A stretch of 35,604 nt of DNA from positions 1 to 35,604 of the forward strand of contig CAWVWT010000023.1 of the NCBI GenBank assembly GCA_963934015.1. Direction: 5' to 3'. The notes beneath the pieces are model-generated. The model was not told the DNA's origin. It saw nothing but the letters and a program-made list of their open reading frames with translations, and did no database searches. The translations under genes and the position numbers were made by a program. Positions 8,247 to 16,295 of this stretch are shown piece after piece (positions within the stretch are counted from its first letter, which is position 1; the number at the start of each line of letters is the position of its first letter). Origin of the DNA: MGIIb-P sp963934015. Its GTDB lineage: Archaea > Thermoplasmatota > Poseidoniia > Poseidoniales > Thalassarchaeaceae.

Positions 8247-8959
8247 CTATTCTCGGACATTTAGATCAGCACCCCGGATTGAACCCTCCCGATTTTTCCG
8301 CAACTATCACTGCTTTTTCTGATGTTTCGATTGAAATGGATAAGACATTTTACTACCCGATGGGTGGAGGGCAACCTGCAGATAAGGGAGTGATTTCAAC
8401 TGATTCTTTTCAATGCACAGTTACTGATGTAACTAAAAAAAATGCAGTCATTCACCATATCGAATCAGTTGAGGGGGATCTGGAATTGGGTGACCTGATT
8501 CATTGCAGTATTGACACAATTTGGCGTAATCAGCTATCTGCTATGCATACTGCACAGCACCTCTTCAGCGCCCTTGCCCACGAAGAGTGGGGGGCAATTA
8601 CTGTGGGGAATCAAATAGGATATGAGCGGACACGTATTGATTTGCAATTTGAAAATAGAGATGTATTTGATGCAGATTATCTTCAGCAACTGGTCAATGA
8701 TACGATCCAGAGCGATCTACCTGTACAGATGGATTTCCGACCATCTGAAGAGTTGTTGAATGATCCATTAGTTCGAGTTAATATGGAACGCATGCCCCCA
8801 AATATCGATATTTGGAGAACCATATCGATTGGCAATTTGGATGTTTGTCCATGCGCTGGCACCCATGTCCCCAATACGGGAATGATAGATCCAGTGACAA
8901 TAACCAAGGTGAAGAGTAAGGGTGCGGGTCGATTGCGGATTGAGTACATCACTGAATAA
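8243..8959 (+). CDS. alaX: AlaX-type alanyl-tRNA editing protein
   Basis: 238 residues, matching medium-length AlaX proteins, which hydrolyse mischarged Ser-tRNA(Ala) (or Gly) in trans. Hallmarks are Y38-P-M-G-G-G-Q-P-A-D, the zinc motif H102-T-A-Q-H106, and the second zinc pair in C204-A-G-T-H208. The C-terminal I-T-K-V-K-S-K-G-A-G-R-L-R-I segment is also typical of the AlaRS/ThrRS second additional domain. There is no aminoacylation domain. ATG at 8243 overlaps the previous stop, implying translational coupling with the zinc-ribbon protein. An oligo-T stretch follows the gene. Confidence 0.93.
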   Translation: MTILGHLDQHPGLNPPDFSATITAFSDVSIEMDKTFYYPMGGGQPADKGVISTDSFQCTVTDVTKKNAVIHHIESVEGDLELGDLIHCSIDTIWRNQLSAMHTAQHLFSALAHEEWGAITVGNQIGYERTRIDLQFENRDVFDADYLQQLVNDTIQSDLPVQMDFRPSEELLNDPLVRVNMERMPPNIDIWRTISIGNLDVCPCAGTHVPNTGMIDPVTITKVKSKGAGRLRIEYITE

Positions 8960-8995
8960 TTGATAAAATCATTTGAAATCGTTACCATCAAACTA

Positions 8996-9023
8996 TTTTT
9001 TTGTTTGTCTTATAACGTTTTTT
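8996..9023 (+). terminator. Oligo-T stretches after alaX
   Basis: A run of seven T (8996-9002), more T-rich sequence, and a run of six T (9018-9023) lie just after the alaX stop. Archaeal termination typically needs only short U tracts in the RNA, so this is a plausible end for the 6133-8959 operon. No stable hairpin precedes it. Confidence 0.4.
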
Positions 9024-9086
9024 CATTACGCGGACACTCGAATCGAATCGTTCATATCCAGCCCGCTGTTCATCGGTTTGATTCAC

Positions 9087-9239
9087 ATGGCTGAATACGA
9101 GGGTTTCTGTCTAAAATGCAAAACTTACGGACCAATCAATGGTGTGCAGCACTTCTCGATGGCCAATGGAAGAAAGAGAGTAGGGGGCACATGTTCCCAA
9201 CCTGGTTGCACAGGGAAGATTTCAAAAATCGTTGGCTGA
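9087..9239 (+). CDS. DUF5679-like zinc mini-protein
   Basis: 50 residues beginning MAEYEGFC. Four cysteines (C8, C11, C36, C41) form a likely treble-clef or zinc-ribbon site, and the M-A-N-G-R-K-R-V-G-G-T-C segment has the look of DUF5679, a short domain found alone or attached to nucleic-acid proteins in archaea and bacteria. The open frame extends upstream to 8973, but that part is hydrophobic, lacks a ribosome binding site and overlaps the oligo-T region, so ATG 9087 is preferred. The promoter may be the TATAA around 9011. The function is unknown. tRNA-Val follows 56 nt downstream. Confidence 0.72.
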   Translation: MAEYEGFCLKCKTYGPINGVQHFSMANGRKRVGGTCSQPGCTGKISKIVG

Positions 9240-9295
9240 TTCGACTGTCTGCGAACGAATCATCCAAATAGCGAACTCTGTACGAGGAATCCATA

Positions 9296-9368
9296 GGGCC
9301 CGTGGTCTAGGGGTTATGACGTCGCCTTGACATGGCGAAGATCGCCAGTTCAAATCTGGCCGGGCCCA
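9296..9368 (+). tRNA. tRNA-Val (anticodon GAC)
   Basis: A full cloverleaf can be drawn: acceptor stem GGGCCCG (9296-9302) with CGGGCCC (9361-9367) and discriminator A9368; anticodon stem TCGCC/GGCGA (9322-9326 and 9334-9338) around the loop TTGACAT with anticodon GAC at 9329-9331; T stem GCCAG/CTGGC (9344-9348 and 9356-9360) with loop TTCAAAT. There is no intron and the terminal CCA is not encoded (CCCACT follows). An A/T-rich CCAAATA around 9264-9270 sits at TATA distance. Confidence 0.97.
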
Positions 9369-9679
9369 CTCAAGTCGAATTGGGTGCGTCAGCTCTATTC
9401 TATGCCCGCACCCTAGCCTCTGAGGGGGCTATTGTGGTGAAATGTGCCAATTGGGATTCTAAATGGGGTACTGCAGGCTAGTTACGCATCTGAAATATAT
9501 CTGGGGGGCTGATAACATAGATTATCGGCACTGATGATGCTTGGTGAAATGTCAGGATTGGTGGTATCTGAGATTTTTTGCGAATATCAAAATATACAAA
9601 TAATGAATGAACGTTATAGGTGGATTAGTAGGCATGTGTAATTAATATGATTTGGATTGTTAATGCTGATTATTCACAT
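9369..9679. other. 311-nt intergenic region between tRNA-Val and hutI
   Basis: No convincing open reading frame on either strand, and the region becomes A/T-rich toward hutI. It holds one short inverted repeat (TAGCC 9414-9418 and GGCTA 9427-9431, 8-nt loop) about 45 nt after the tRNA. Both flanking genes end here, so it may simply hold two terminators. It is by far the longest non-coding stretch in a very compact window. Confidence 0.6.
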
Positions 9680-10936
9680 TTACGCTAGCCAAGTTTTCTT
9701 AATTGCACTGTGGCCGGGTGATTGGCACCAAGATTCGATATGCTTAGATTCTAATTGATTGAAATTTGCAATTGCCCCCTCAGTGATAACACCTTGTTGA
9801 TTTGAGCCAGATAATCCAGATGCCGCATTACGGGTGACGGCTGCTAGTGCAGCAATTGGGTCTATGTCCAGCCTGTGAGTGACGAATGAGCCAACCATGG
9901 GTAGTGAAAGTGTGGGGCAATTCGGGTTGAAGTCTGTTGCGAGGGTCCATGGCCATTCCTCCTCGATGCACTTCTGCAGTGGTGGCCACTTGTCAGACCC
10001 CATGACGTATGGGGTCCCGGGTAGGAATCCTTGTAGTACTCCCGCATCGGCAGCTGCTGACCGCGCATCATCTGTCGAATGTATCGAATGATCAGCAGTT
10101 ACTGCACCTAGTTCTGCGGCTAGTTCCAGCCCCCCGCCATCTGTGAACTCATCAACATGCAACCGTATCTCTAAACCTTGTTCGATAGCTGCTCTACAGA
10201 TATCCTCTGTATCTTCTAGTGAGAACCAGCCAGGTTCGCAAAAGACATCTGCATATTGAGAAATACCCTGCTCGCCGATTTCTGGTAATTGCTCTGAAAT
10301 AAGGTGTTCGACATAATCACTTTTTTGCACGCCGTGTGGTATGTCATGCGCACCCATCCACGTCAAGTAAATATCGGGATTGTGCTGCTCGGGACCGTTT
10401 TCATTCAAAATACTGTAGGCATCCAATATTTCTTTCTCGCACTTTGTGTTAAGCCCGTAACCAGATTTCGCTTCAATAGCAGTCGTGCCATGTTTCAACG
10501 CTGTGGTTAATCTTGCCTGGCCGATATTCCTCAAACTTACATCCGTGCACTTTCTTGTTTCGTTTACTGTGTAGCGAATCCCACCGCCTGCATTGGCGAT
10601 TTGAGAATAAGACATGCCACGCTGTCGCATGCGGATTTCCTGCGCACGATCTCCAGCCCATACCAAATGTGTGTGTGCATCAATATATCCTGGGACGATT
10701 GCACATCCTTCGAGATCATATGTCTGTGAATCCACTCCATACTCGGCAAGAATTTCTTCTGTCGTGGAAATTTTACGGAATGACTTGTTCTCTACAACGA
10801 AAGCCATTCCCGGTTCGTGTAATTGTTCGTCTGATGACATTTGGATGCCCACGAGTGGCTTGTCAATATCCCCTCCAGAAAAGTGAGCAATTGGGCCCGC
10901 GTTGATGTAAATCGTACGATGTACACCGCTTGCCAT
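9680..10936 (-). CDS. hutI: Imidazolonepropionase
   Basis: 418 residues from ATG 10936, the usual size. It opens the imidazolone ring to give N-formimino-L-glutamate, the third step of histidine degradation. It belongs to the amidohydrolase TIM-barrel family: metal-binding D-A-H88-T-H90-L-V-W-A-G, G-T-T-A-I-E-A-K-S-G-Y-G-L, M-G-A-H-D-I-P, L-H-V-D-E-F, and A-T-D-F-N-P-N-C-P with the catalytic Asp are all visible. The frame extends upstream to a GTG at 11008, but that part would run into the Kae1 gene and does not resemble the family. It is divergent from Kae1 with a 50-nt gap and lies 4.6 kb from hutH on the opposite strand, so it has its own promoter. Confidence 0.95.
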   Translation of the reverse strand: MASGVHRTIYINAGPIAHFSGGDIDKPLVGIQMSSDEQLHEPGMAFVVENKSFRKISTTEEILAEYGVDSQTYDLEGCAIVPGYIDAHTHLVWAGDRAQEIRMRQRGMSYSQIANAGGGIRYTVNETRKCTDVSLRNIGQARLTTALKHGTTAIEAKSGYGLNTKCEKEILDAYSILNENGPEQHNPDIYLTWMGAHDIPHGVQKSDYVEHLISEQLPEIGEQGISQYADVFCEPGWFSLEDTEDICRAAIEQGLEIRLHVDEFTDGGGLELAAELGAVTADHSIHSTDDARSAAADAGVLQGFLPGTPYVMGSDKWPPLQKCIEEEWPWTLATDFNPNCPTLSLPMVGSFVTHRLDIDPIAALAAVTRNAASGLSGSNQQGVITEGAIANFNQLESKHIESWCQSPGHSAIKKTWLA

Positions 10937-10986
10937 GAATATCCGTAGGTAATCAGGCTTGAAAGGGTGTGCCCATTCGCACCACC

Positions 10987-12045
10987 ATGGCAATCGGCAC
11001 CCTCGCACCCTCGTGTGAGGCTAATCGCTCGCGTGACGTAGGTGGTGTGGTACTCGGAATCGAGTCAACTGCGCACACATTTTCAATCGGTTGGGTGGAC
11101 GGATTAGGTGTACCAGGTAATTCTGTTTCAGCCTTTGTACGTCCTGTTGAAGGTGGTATACACCCTAGAGAAGCCGCAGATCATCATGCACAACATGCCG
11201 GGGGAATCCTACGTGAGGTGCTCGATAGTCATGTCGATCTGACCAATGTCAAAGCTATTGCCTTTTCACAGGGCCCGGGTTTGGGCCCTTGCCTCAGAAT
11301 TGGTGCATCTGTAGCGCGTTCACTTGCTACACAAATGGAGGTCCCTCTTATCGGTGTAAATCACTGTGTTGCCCATATCGAAGTTGGGCGCGAGAGATGT
11401 GGTTGTGATGACCCCGTTCTGCTCTACGCCAGTGGGGGAAATACACAGGTAATTGCTCGCCTAGATGGCCGATATCGAGTGTTGGGTGAAACTTTGGATA
11501 TTGGTATTGGAAATATGCTAGATAAATTTGCGAGAGCTCAAGGCATTCCATTTCCCGGTGGGCCGAAAATTGAAAACTTAGCGAAAGAATGGTTGCTTGA
11601 GAATCCAGACCCTACTCTTGATGGATTAGAACTTCCTTATGCAGTCCAAGGTATGGATTTAGCTTTCTCTGGTTTGCTCAGCGCAGCCTTAAATTTGGTT
11701 GACAAAGGACTCCCACTTCCAGCAGTTTGCTGGTCGCTACAGGAGCATGCATTCGCTGCATGTGTTGAGGTTGCTGAGCGAGCAATGGCACACGCGGGGA
11801 AATCTGAATTGTTGCTCGGTGGCGGTGTTGCATGTAACGATAAGTTACGTGCAATGTGTACCGAAATGGCGGGTAGTCGGGGTGGGGCATCCCACGTCCC
11901 TGAAAAATTTCTTTGTGTCGATAACGGAAGCATGATTGCCACACTCGGTCGCCTACAATTGTTATGGGGTTCGCCAACAGCATTAGATGAATCAGGTGTC
12001 AAGCAAGATCTCCGAACCGATGAAACTCCAATTCTGTGGAACTGA
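10987..12045 (+). CDS. kae1: tRNA N6-adenosine threonylcarbamoyltransferase Kae1 (KEOPS subunit)
   Basis: 352 residues of the Kae1/TsaD/OSGEP family, which transfers threonylcarbamoyl from TC-AMP to A37 of ANN-decoding tRNAs. Visible signatures: V-L-G-I-E-S-T-A-H-T-F at the N-terminal ATPase-fold strand, the metal-binding N-H-C-V-A-H-I-E-V-G motif, Y-A-S-G-G-N-T-Q-V, K-F-A-R-A-Q-G-I-P-F-P-G-G-P, and L-L-G-G-G-V-A-C-N. There is no C-terminal Bud32 kinase fusion. The start is uncertain: ATG 10987 is used here, but GTG 11047 would give the compact M-V-L-G-I-E-S N-terminus typical of archaeal Kae1 and has AGGTGG just upstream. Confidence 0.93.
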   Translation: MAIGTLAPSCEANRSRDVGGVVLGIESTAHTFSIGWVDGLGVPGNSVSAFVRPVEGGIHPREAADHHAQHAGGILREVLDSHVDLTNVKAIAFSQGPGLGPCLRIGASVARSLATQMEVPLIGVNHCVAHIEVGRERCGCDDPVLLYASGGNTQVIARLDGRYRVLGETLDIGIGNMLDKFARAQGIPFPGGPKIENLAKEWLLENPDPTLDGLELPYAVQGMDLAFSGLLSAALNLVDKGLPLPAVCWSLQEHAFAACVEVAERAMAHAGKSELLLGGGVACNDKLRAMCTEMAGSRGGASHVPEKFLCVDNGSMIATLGRLQLLWGSPTALDESGVKQDLRTDETPILWN

Positions 12046-12076
12046 TGCCCAATCCACGAAGCCAACCCTTATGACA

Positions 12077-12096
12077 GGCCGGCATGAGGTCCGGCC
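12077..12096 (+). other. GC-rich hairpin before the basic-protein gene
   Basis: GGCCGG (12077-12082) and CCGGCC (12091-12096) form a perfect 6-bp stem with an 8-nt loop. It lies in the 66-nt gap between Kae1 and the TTG start at 12112, just upstream of that gene's ribosome binding site. It could be a processing, pausing or weak termination element. No U tract follows, so it is not a classical terminator. Confidence 0.4.
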
Positions 12097-12111
12097 GGAG
12101 GCAGGAAAGAC

Positions 12112-12855
12112 TTGGGGTCAAATAACGAACCATCCAACCCGTTCAAGAACCGTAAAAAATCTCCCTCTGATTCAGATTCACGCAGTACCAAAAAAAATCA
12201 GCGTAGTTCCGCACGCTCACCTAGCCCCCCCGCACCACCCGCCCGTACCAAGAAAGCTCCACCTGTTGCTCCATCGAGTGTTAAATCCACGAGTAAGAAA
12301 ACAGCGGCGGCTGCACCTGCGCGCGCCCCCGCGCGTGGGAGCAAAAGTGTAGGTCTACGAAAAAAATCTGCAAAGGCCAAAACCGATGCTCAGAAAAAAA
12401 CAGATGAAAGAGCGCGTGAATTGATCGCGGCAAGTCGTACTAAAGTTGCAGCCTCACAAGCGGCGCGGACTGATTCAAAACCGGCCAAAACCGAACCATC
12501 TAACCCATTTAAAAAAACTCAAGGCCAAAAATCCAGCGGCCGGCCGGCACCACAACGCCGAGGTGGGCGCTTCAATAAACGGAACAAACCGCAGGGGCCT
12601 GCCAAGCGGACTTTGAAACTCCATCGTGGTAAGTATATGGAATTCAAGTATGATGTTCGCAAAATTCTTGATGAAGAAAAGGTAGAGGATGAATACCGAT
12701 CAAATGTACTTGGCCAAACTTGGGCAAAAGGTGAGCGGCAAGGCGTATCAGACGCCAAGGAATTTCTTGAGGGAAAAGTTGCTGATGGTATCATCAGTGA
12801 AAATTGCTCGAAGAGAATCATCAAGTTGATTGATTCGTTGACAACGAGAAGGTGA
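12112..12855 (+). CDS. Basic, mostly disordered protein with a helical C-terminal domain
   Basis: 247 residues, not assigned to a family. Residues 1-160 are low-complexity and strongly basic (Lys, Arg, Ala, Pro, Ser), including a histone-tail-like A-P-A-R-A-P-A-R stretch and an R-R-G-G-R segment. Residues about 165-247 look folded and mainly helical (F-K-Y-D-V-R-K-I-L-D-E-E onward). The heptad EPSNPFK occurs twice, at 6-12 and 128-134. TTG 12112 follows AGGAAAG at good spacing. The charge suggests RNA or DNA binding, which is an inference only. The FKBP gene begins 4 nt after its stop, so the pair is an operon, perhaps with Kae1 upstream. Confidence 0.75.
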   Translation: MGSNNEPSNPFKNRKKSPSDSDSRSTKKNQRSSARSPSPPAPPARTKKAPPVAPSSVKSTSKKTAAAAPARAPARGSKSVGLRKKSAKAKTDAQKKTDERARELIAASRTKVAASQAARTDSKPAKTEPSNPFKKTQGQKSSGRPAPQRRGGRFNKRNKPQGPAKRTLKLHRGKYMEFKYDVRKILDEEKVEDEYRSNVLGQTWAKGERQGVSDAKEFLEGKVADGIISENCSKRIIKLIDSLTTRR

Positions 12856-12859
12856 TATA

Positions 12860-13399
12860 ATGACAAAAATTGAAAATGATACGGTTGCAAGTGTACACTA
12901 TACTGGTACTTTCCCAGATAGTGGTGATGAATTTGACTCCAGTCGCGATGGTGACCCCCTCACATTTCTGGTTGGGCACAAGGGCATGATTCCGGGTTTT
13001 GAGCGTGAAATACTAGGTGCTGCTGTTGGAGATAGCCGATCATTCACCCTCGAACCGGAAGATGCATACGGTCATCCTTCCGATGACCATGTACAAGAAG
13101 TACCGCGCGAAATGTTTCCTGAAGAGATGCCACTTGACCTTGGTATGACGCTAATGTCGGATGCGGGTCCGTTCCGAATTGTTGCCATTACAGATGATAC
13201 TGTGCGTTGTGATTTCAATTCACCAATGGCTGGAAAAACACTTCATTTTGAAGTTGAAATTGTAGAGGTTAGAGCCGCAACTGAGGACGAATTGGCTCAC
13301 GGCCATGCTCATGGACCAGGTGGACACCATCACCATGAGCATGAACACGAACATGGCGAAGCCGAGAAAGATGGTTGCGATGATGATTGCGGCTGTTGA
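12860..13399 (+). CDS. FKBP/SlyD-type peptidyl-prolyl isomerase with metal-binding tail
   Basis: 179 residues. The N-terminal FKBP domain shows V-H-Y-T-G-T, F-D-S-S, the I-P-G-F-E segment and G-D-S-R-S-F-T-L-E-P-E-D-A-Y-G, with an inserted IF (insert-in-flap) chaperone domain in the order seen in SlyD and archaeal long FKBPs. The C-terminal tail (about 147-179) is very rich in His, with several Cys at the end (C-D-D-D-C-G-C), like the nickel/zinc-binding tail of SlyD. The role is proline isomerisation and folding in the cytoplasm; there is no signal peptide. A part in metal storage or delivery is possible from the tail. ATG 12860 is 4 nt after the previous stop. Confidence 0.93.
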   Translation: MTKIENDTVASVHYTGTFPDSGDEFDSSRDGDPLTFLVGHKGMIPGFEREILGAAVGDSRSFTLEPEDAYGHPSDDHVQEVPREMFPEEMPLDLGMTLMSDAGPFRIVAITDDTVRCDFNSPMAGKTLHFEVEIVEVRAATEDELAHGHAHGPGGHHHHEHEHEHGEAEKDGCDDDCGC

Positions 13400-13459
13400 C
13401 GGGATATACACGGAACGATTGAAGGGGCGCATCCTCCCGTCACCCATTGAGGTGTGAGG

Positions 13460-15040
13460 ATGCGACTTCGCAAGGATTCCTTTGAAACCCTTGGGGGTTT
13501 GCCGATATCCCCCGTTCCAGGGCCCGGTGATTCCAGTCCCAAACTAGAAATTCCCGGCCAACCACCTTACACGCGTGGTGTCCATGAAAGCATGTACAGA
13601 AGTCGCTACTGGACCATGCGTCAATACGCTGGTTTCAGTTCAGCGGAAGAAACAAATGCGCGATTTCGCACACTACTTGACCGTGGGCAAAGTGGTCTTT
13701 CAGTCGCTTTTGATCTACCCACCCAATTGGGAATGGACAGTAGTGACCCTCTGAGTTTTGGTGAAGTTGGACGTGTCGGTGTTGCCATTGATTCAATACT
13801 CGATATGCGCGCATTATTCGATGGGATTCAATTAGATCAAGTTTCTACTTCGATGACCATCAATAGTCCAGCAATCATTTTACTTGCCCTGTATGTTGCT
13901 GTGGGTGAGGAACAAGGAATCTCCTCAGAGCACTTGCGTGGTACCGTTCAAAATGACATCCTCAAGGAATATATCGCCAGAGGAACACACGTTTTTCCAC
14001 CAGAACCAAGTATGCGTTTGATCACAGATTTAATCGAATACTGTGCTGAAAATTGCCCAGCATGGAATACAATCAGCATTTCTGGCTACCATATTAGGGA
14101 AGCCGGTGCAACAGCTGTCGAAGAATTGGCCTTCACACTATCAAATGCCCTTGCATATGTTGATGCCACTCTCTTAACAGGAATGGGTATCGATGAATTT
14201 GCACCCCGAATATCATTTTTCTTCGGATGCCACAATGATTTCTTCGAGGAGATCGCTAAATTCCGAGCCGCACGCCGATTATGGCACCGGCTTGTGACTG
14301 AAAGATACCAATCTAAGGACCCTAAATCTGCTATGCTCCGATTCCATACTCAAACCGCAGGTGTAACTTTGACTGCTCAACAACCATTGAACAATGTTGC
14401 ACGTGTAGCTTACCAAGCAATGTCTGCAGTTCTTGGTGGGACTCAATCATTGCATACAAATTCCTTCGATGAAGCAATCGGTCTACCAACAGAACAAAGT
14501 TCGACGATTGCATTGCGTACGCAACAAATTCTGGCTGAAGAGACCGGTGTAGCTGATGTTGTGGACCCAATGGCCGGTTCTTATCATGTAGAAGCACTAA
14601 CTGATCGAATAGAGAACGAAGCGTACGCCCTGATTTGCCAAATTGATGAAATGGGTGGGGCCCTTGCAGCACTCAAGACGGGTTTCCAACAACGTCGAAT
14701 CCATGAATCGGCATGGAAACAAACCATGGACGTGGAGGCTCTCAACCGCAAGGTGGTCGGAGTCAATCATGCGCGAATGGGCAATGAAACTGAAATCGAA
14801 GGGCAAATGATTGACCCGGAAATTGCTGCGCAGCAGCAGGTGAAATTTGTACAACTGTGCAACCAAAGAAACCCTAGTGAAGTTGAAGCTGCGTTGTCAG
14901 CACTTACGCTTGCAGCCAGCACAAATACCAACCTCTTCCCTTTGATTCTAAAGGCAGTAAAGGCATACTGTAGTGTGGGTGAAATTATGAATGCTCTCAA
15001 AACCGAATTTGGTACATGGATGGCCCCCAGTGGGTTTTAG
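13460..15040 (+). CDS. Methylmalonyl-CoA mutase, catalytic (large) subunit without B12 domain
   Basis: 526 residues. It isomerises methylmalonyl-CoA and succinyl-CoA with adenosylcobalamin. The TIM-barrel catalytic domain is complete: Y-W-T-M-R-Q-Y-A-G-F-S-S-A-E-E-T-N, V-A-F-D-L-P-T-Q-L-G, S-M-T-I-N-S-P-A, Y-H-I-R-E-A-G-A-T and R-A-A-R-R-L-W. The protein ends after this domain; the cobalamin-binding D-x-H-x-x-G domain of fused mutases is absent, so the enzyme is the split archaeal type and needs a small subunit encoded elsewhere. ATG 13460 follows GAGGTG (13449-13454). The epimerase follows after 9 nt, so the two form a propionyl-CoA/methylmalonyl-CoA operon. Confidence 0.93.
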   Translation: MRLRKDSFETLGGLPISPVPGPGDSSPKLEIPGQPPYTRGVHESMYRSRYWTMRQYAGFSSAEETNARFRTLLDRGQSGLSVAFDLPTQLGMDSSDPLSFGEVGRVGVAIDSILDMRALFDGIQLDQVSTSMTINSPAIILLALYVAVGEEQGISSEHLRGTVQNDILKEYIARGTHVFPPEPSMRLITDLIEYCAENCPAWNTISISGYHIREAGATAVEELAFTLSNALAYVDATLLTGMGIDEFAPRISFFFGCHNDFFEEIAKFRAARRLWHRLVTERYQSKDPKSAMLRFHTQTAGVTLTAQQPLNNVARVAYQAMSAVLGGTQSLHTNSFDEAIGLPTEQSSTIALRTQQILAEETGVADVVDPMAGSYHVEALTDRIENEAYALICQIDEMGGALAALKTGFQQRRIHESAWKQTMDVEALNRKVVGVNHARMGNETEIEGQMIDPEIAAQQQVKFVQLCNQRNPSEVEAALSALTLAASTNTNLFPLILKAVKAYCSVGEIMNALKTEFGTWMAPSGF

Positions 15041-15049
15041 GGTGATGAT

Positions 15050-15463
15050 ATGGGGATACGCTTAGATCATATTGGTATCGCAGTCAATGACCTAGATTCC
15101 GGCGCTAAGTTTTGGAAATTGCTTGGGCTTGAGCAAGGTGCCGATGACCTAAACGAAGAACAAGGGGTGAATATTCGATTCTTTGACACTGCCCCTGGCG
15201 ATAATCCTGCTAAAATTGAACTGCTTGCCCCAACTGCTGAAGATACACCGATCGGACAATTTCTCAAAAAAAGAGGACCGGGGATTCAGCAAATAGCCTT
15301 CAGGGTGGATGATTTAGTATCACTACTTTCCAAATTGAAATCAAGTGGAATACGGCTCATCAACGATATTCCAACTGAAGGTGCACATGGAAGTCGAATC
15401 GCTTTCATACACCCATCAAGTACAGGTGGGGTTTTGGTAGAATTACTCGAGTATGAGGACTGA
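15050..15463 (+). CDS. mce: Methylmalonyl-CoA epimerase
   Basis: 137 residues of the glyoxalase/VOC fold. It interconverts (2S)- and (2R)-methylmalonyl-CoA, linking propionyl-CoA carboxylase product to the mutase. The paired beta-alpha-beta-beta-beta modules are visible: L-D-H-I-G-I-A-V-N-D-L with the first metal His, the I-E-L-L-A-P segment with a metal Glu, G-P-G-I-Q-Q-I-A-F-R-V-D, and the C-terminal V-L-V-E-L-L-E. In this family the second-module His is usually in G-x-H-H-I-A; here the segment reads G-I-Q-Q-I-A, so the ligand set may differ. It lies directly behind the mutase gene, which makes the assignment firm. Confidence 0.88.
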   Translation: MGIRLDHIGIAVNDLDSGAKFWKLLGLEQGADDLNEEQGVNIRFFDTAPGDNPAKIELLAPTAEDTPIGQFLKKRGPGIQQIAFRVDDLVSLLSKLKSSGIRLINDIPTEGAHGSRIAFIHPSSTGGVLVELLEYED

Positions 15464-15476
15464 TTTCCGGGTGTCG

Positions 15477-16295
15477 ATGATGAAGGTACTGCTCAAGGTT
15501 TCGGATGTGACCAAGTCATTCACCGATGTGACGGCTCTTTCCTCGGTCTCGATAAACTTTCATTCAGGCGAGGTGGTCGGTTTGGTCGGTGGAAATGGTG
15601 CGGGTAAAACTACCCTGCTTCGACTTCTCTGCGGCTTGTATCAGCCAACAACTGGGACCGTTCAAGGAGTGGTAGATGATCAACCTGTTGACATTCATAG
15701 AATGCGTGAGCATGTAGGTGTAGTTCCGGAAGCGACTGGGTTGTATGCTCGCTTGACTGCATGGGAGAACATTCGCTACCACAGTCGGTTGAATGGAATT
15801 AATGATGATATGGCATGGACTCGGACTGAAAGGTTCGCCAAATTACTCAAATTTGACCACGACCTTCATCGTTCAACCCGCGGGTTCTCGCGGGGTATGA
15901 GGCAAAAGACTGCTTTGTTGCGTGCCTTGTCCCATGGTCCTGAAATATTGCTTTTAGATGAGCCCACAGGCGGATTGGATGTTACAAGTGCTCGGATGGT
16001 ACGGAAATTGGTACGCAAATTAGGTAATGAAGGGGGGACCGTGATTTACAGTACGCATAATCTTGCGGAAGCGCAACAGGTCTGTGATCGTATCGTCATC
16101 ATCCACAATGGGACCATTAGGGCCGATGGTTCCCCTGGGGAATTGATGTCTTCTACTAATTGTGATGATCTTGAGGGGGCATACGTTGCACTAACTGAGG
16201 ATGTTGCGCGTACAGGTGCACCACCTGAAGATGAGGGGAGAATTGCACGTGCATGGCGTCGCCTACTGACCCGTGGAGGTGATTCTGTTGAGTAA
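15477..16295 (+). CDS. ABC-2 exporter ATP-binding protein
   Basis: 272 residues with one nucleotide-binding domain: Walker A G-G-N-G-A-G-K-T at about 38-45, a signature variant F-S-R-G-M-R-Q, Walker B L-L-L-D-E-P followed by T-G-G-L-D, and the H-loop S-T-H-N. The sequence style matches NatA/CcmA-type exporters. The C-terminal 60 residues are an extra acidic/arginine segment. ATG 15477 or 15480 follows GGGTG (15469-15473); an earlier ATG at 15453 would overlap the epimerase stop. The partner permease overlaps by 8 nt. The substrate is unknown. It lies behind the methylmalonyl-CoA genes, but no functional link is evident. Confidence 0.9.
   Translation: MMKVLLKVSDVTKSFTDVTALSSVSINFHSGEVVGLVGGNGAGKTTLLRLLCGLYQPTTGTVQGVVDDQPVDIHRMREHVGVVPEATGLYARLTAWENIRYHSRLNGINDDMAWTRTERFAKLLKFDHDLHRSTRGFSRGMRQKTALLRALSHGPEILLLDEPTGGLDVTSARMVRKLVRKLGNEGGTVIYSTHNLAEAQQVCDRIVIIHNGTIRADGSPGELMSSTNCDDLEGAYVALTEDVARTGAPPEDEGRIARAWRRLLTRGGDSVE

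Noticed and set aside
8973..9086. Upstream extension of the DUF5679-like gene giving an N-terminal hydrophobic segment
   Set aside because: No ribosome binding site, overlap with the oligo-T tract after alaX, and the family protein begins at the MAEYEGFC start.
11637..12065. Minus-strand open frame of about 140 codons opposite Kae1
   Set aside because: It lies wholly within the conserved Kae1 gene, has no ribosome binding site, and the protein does not resemble any family.
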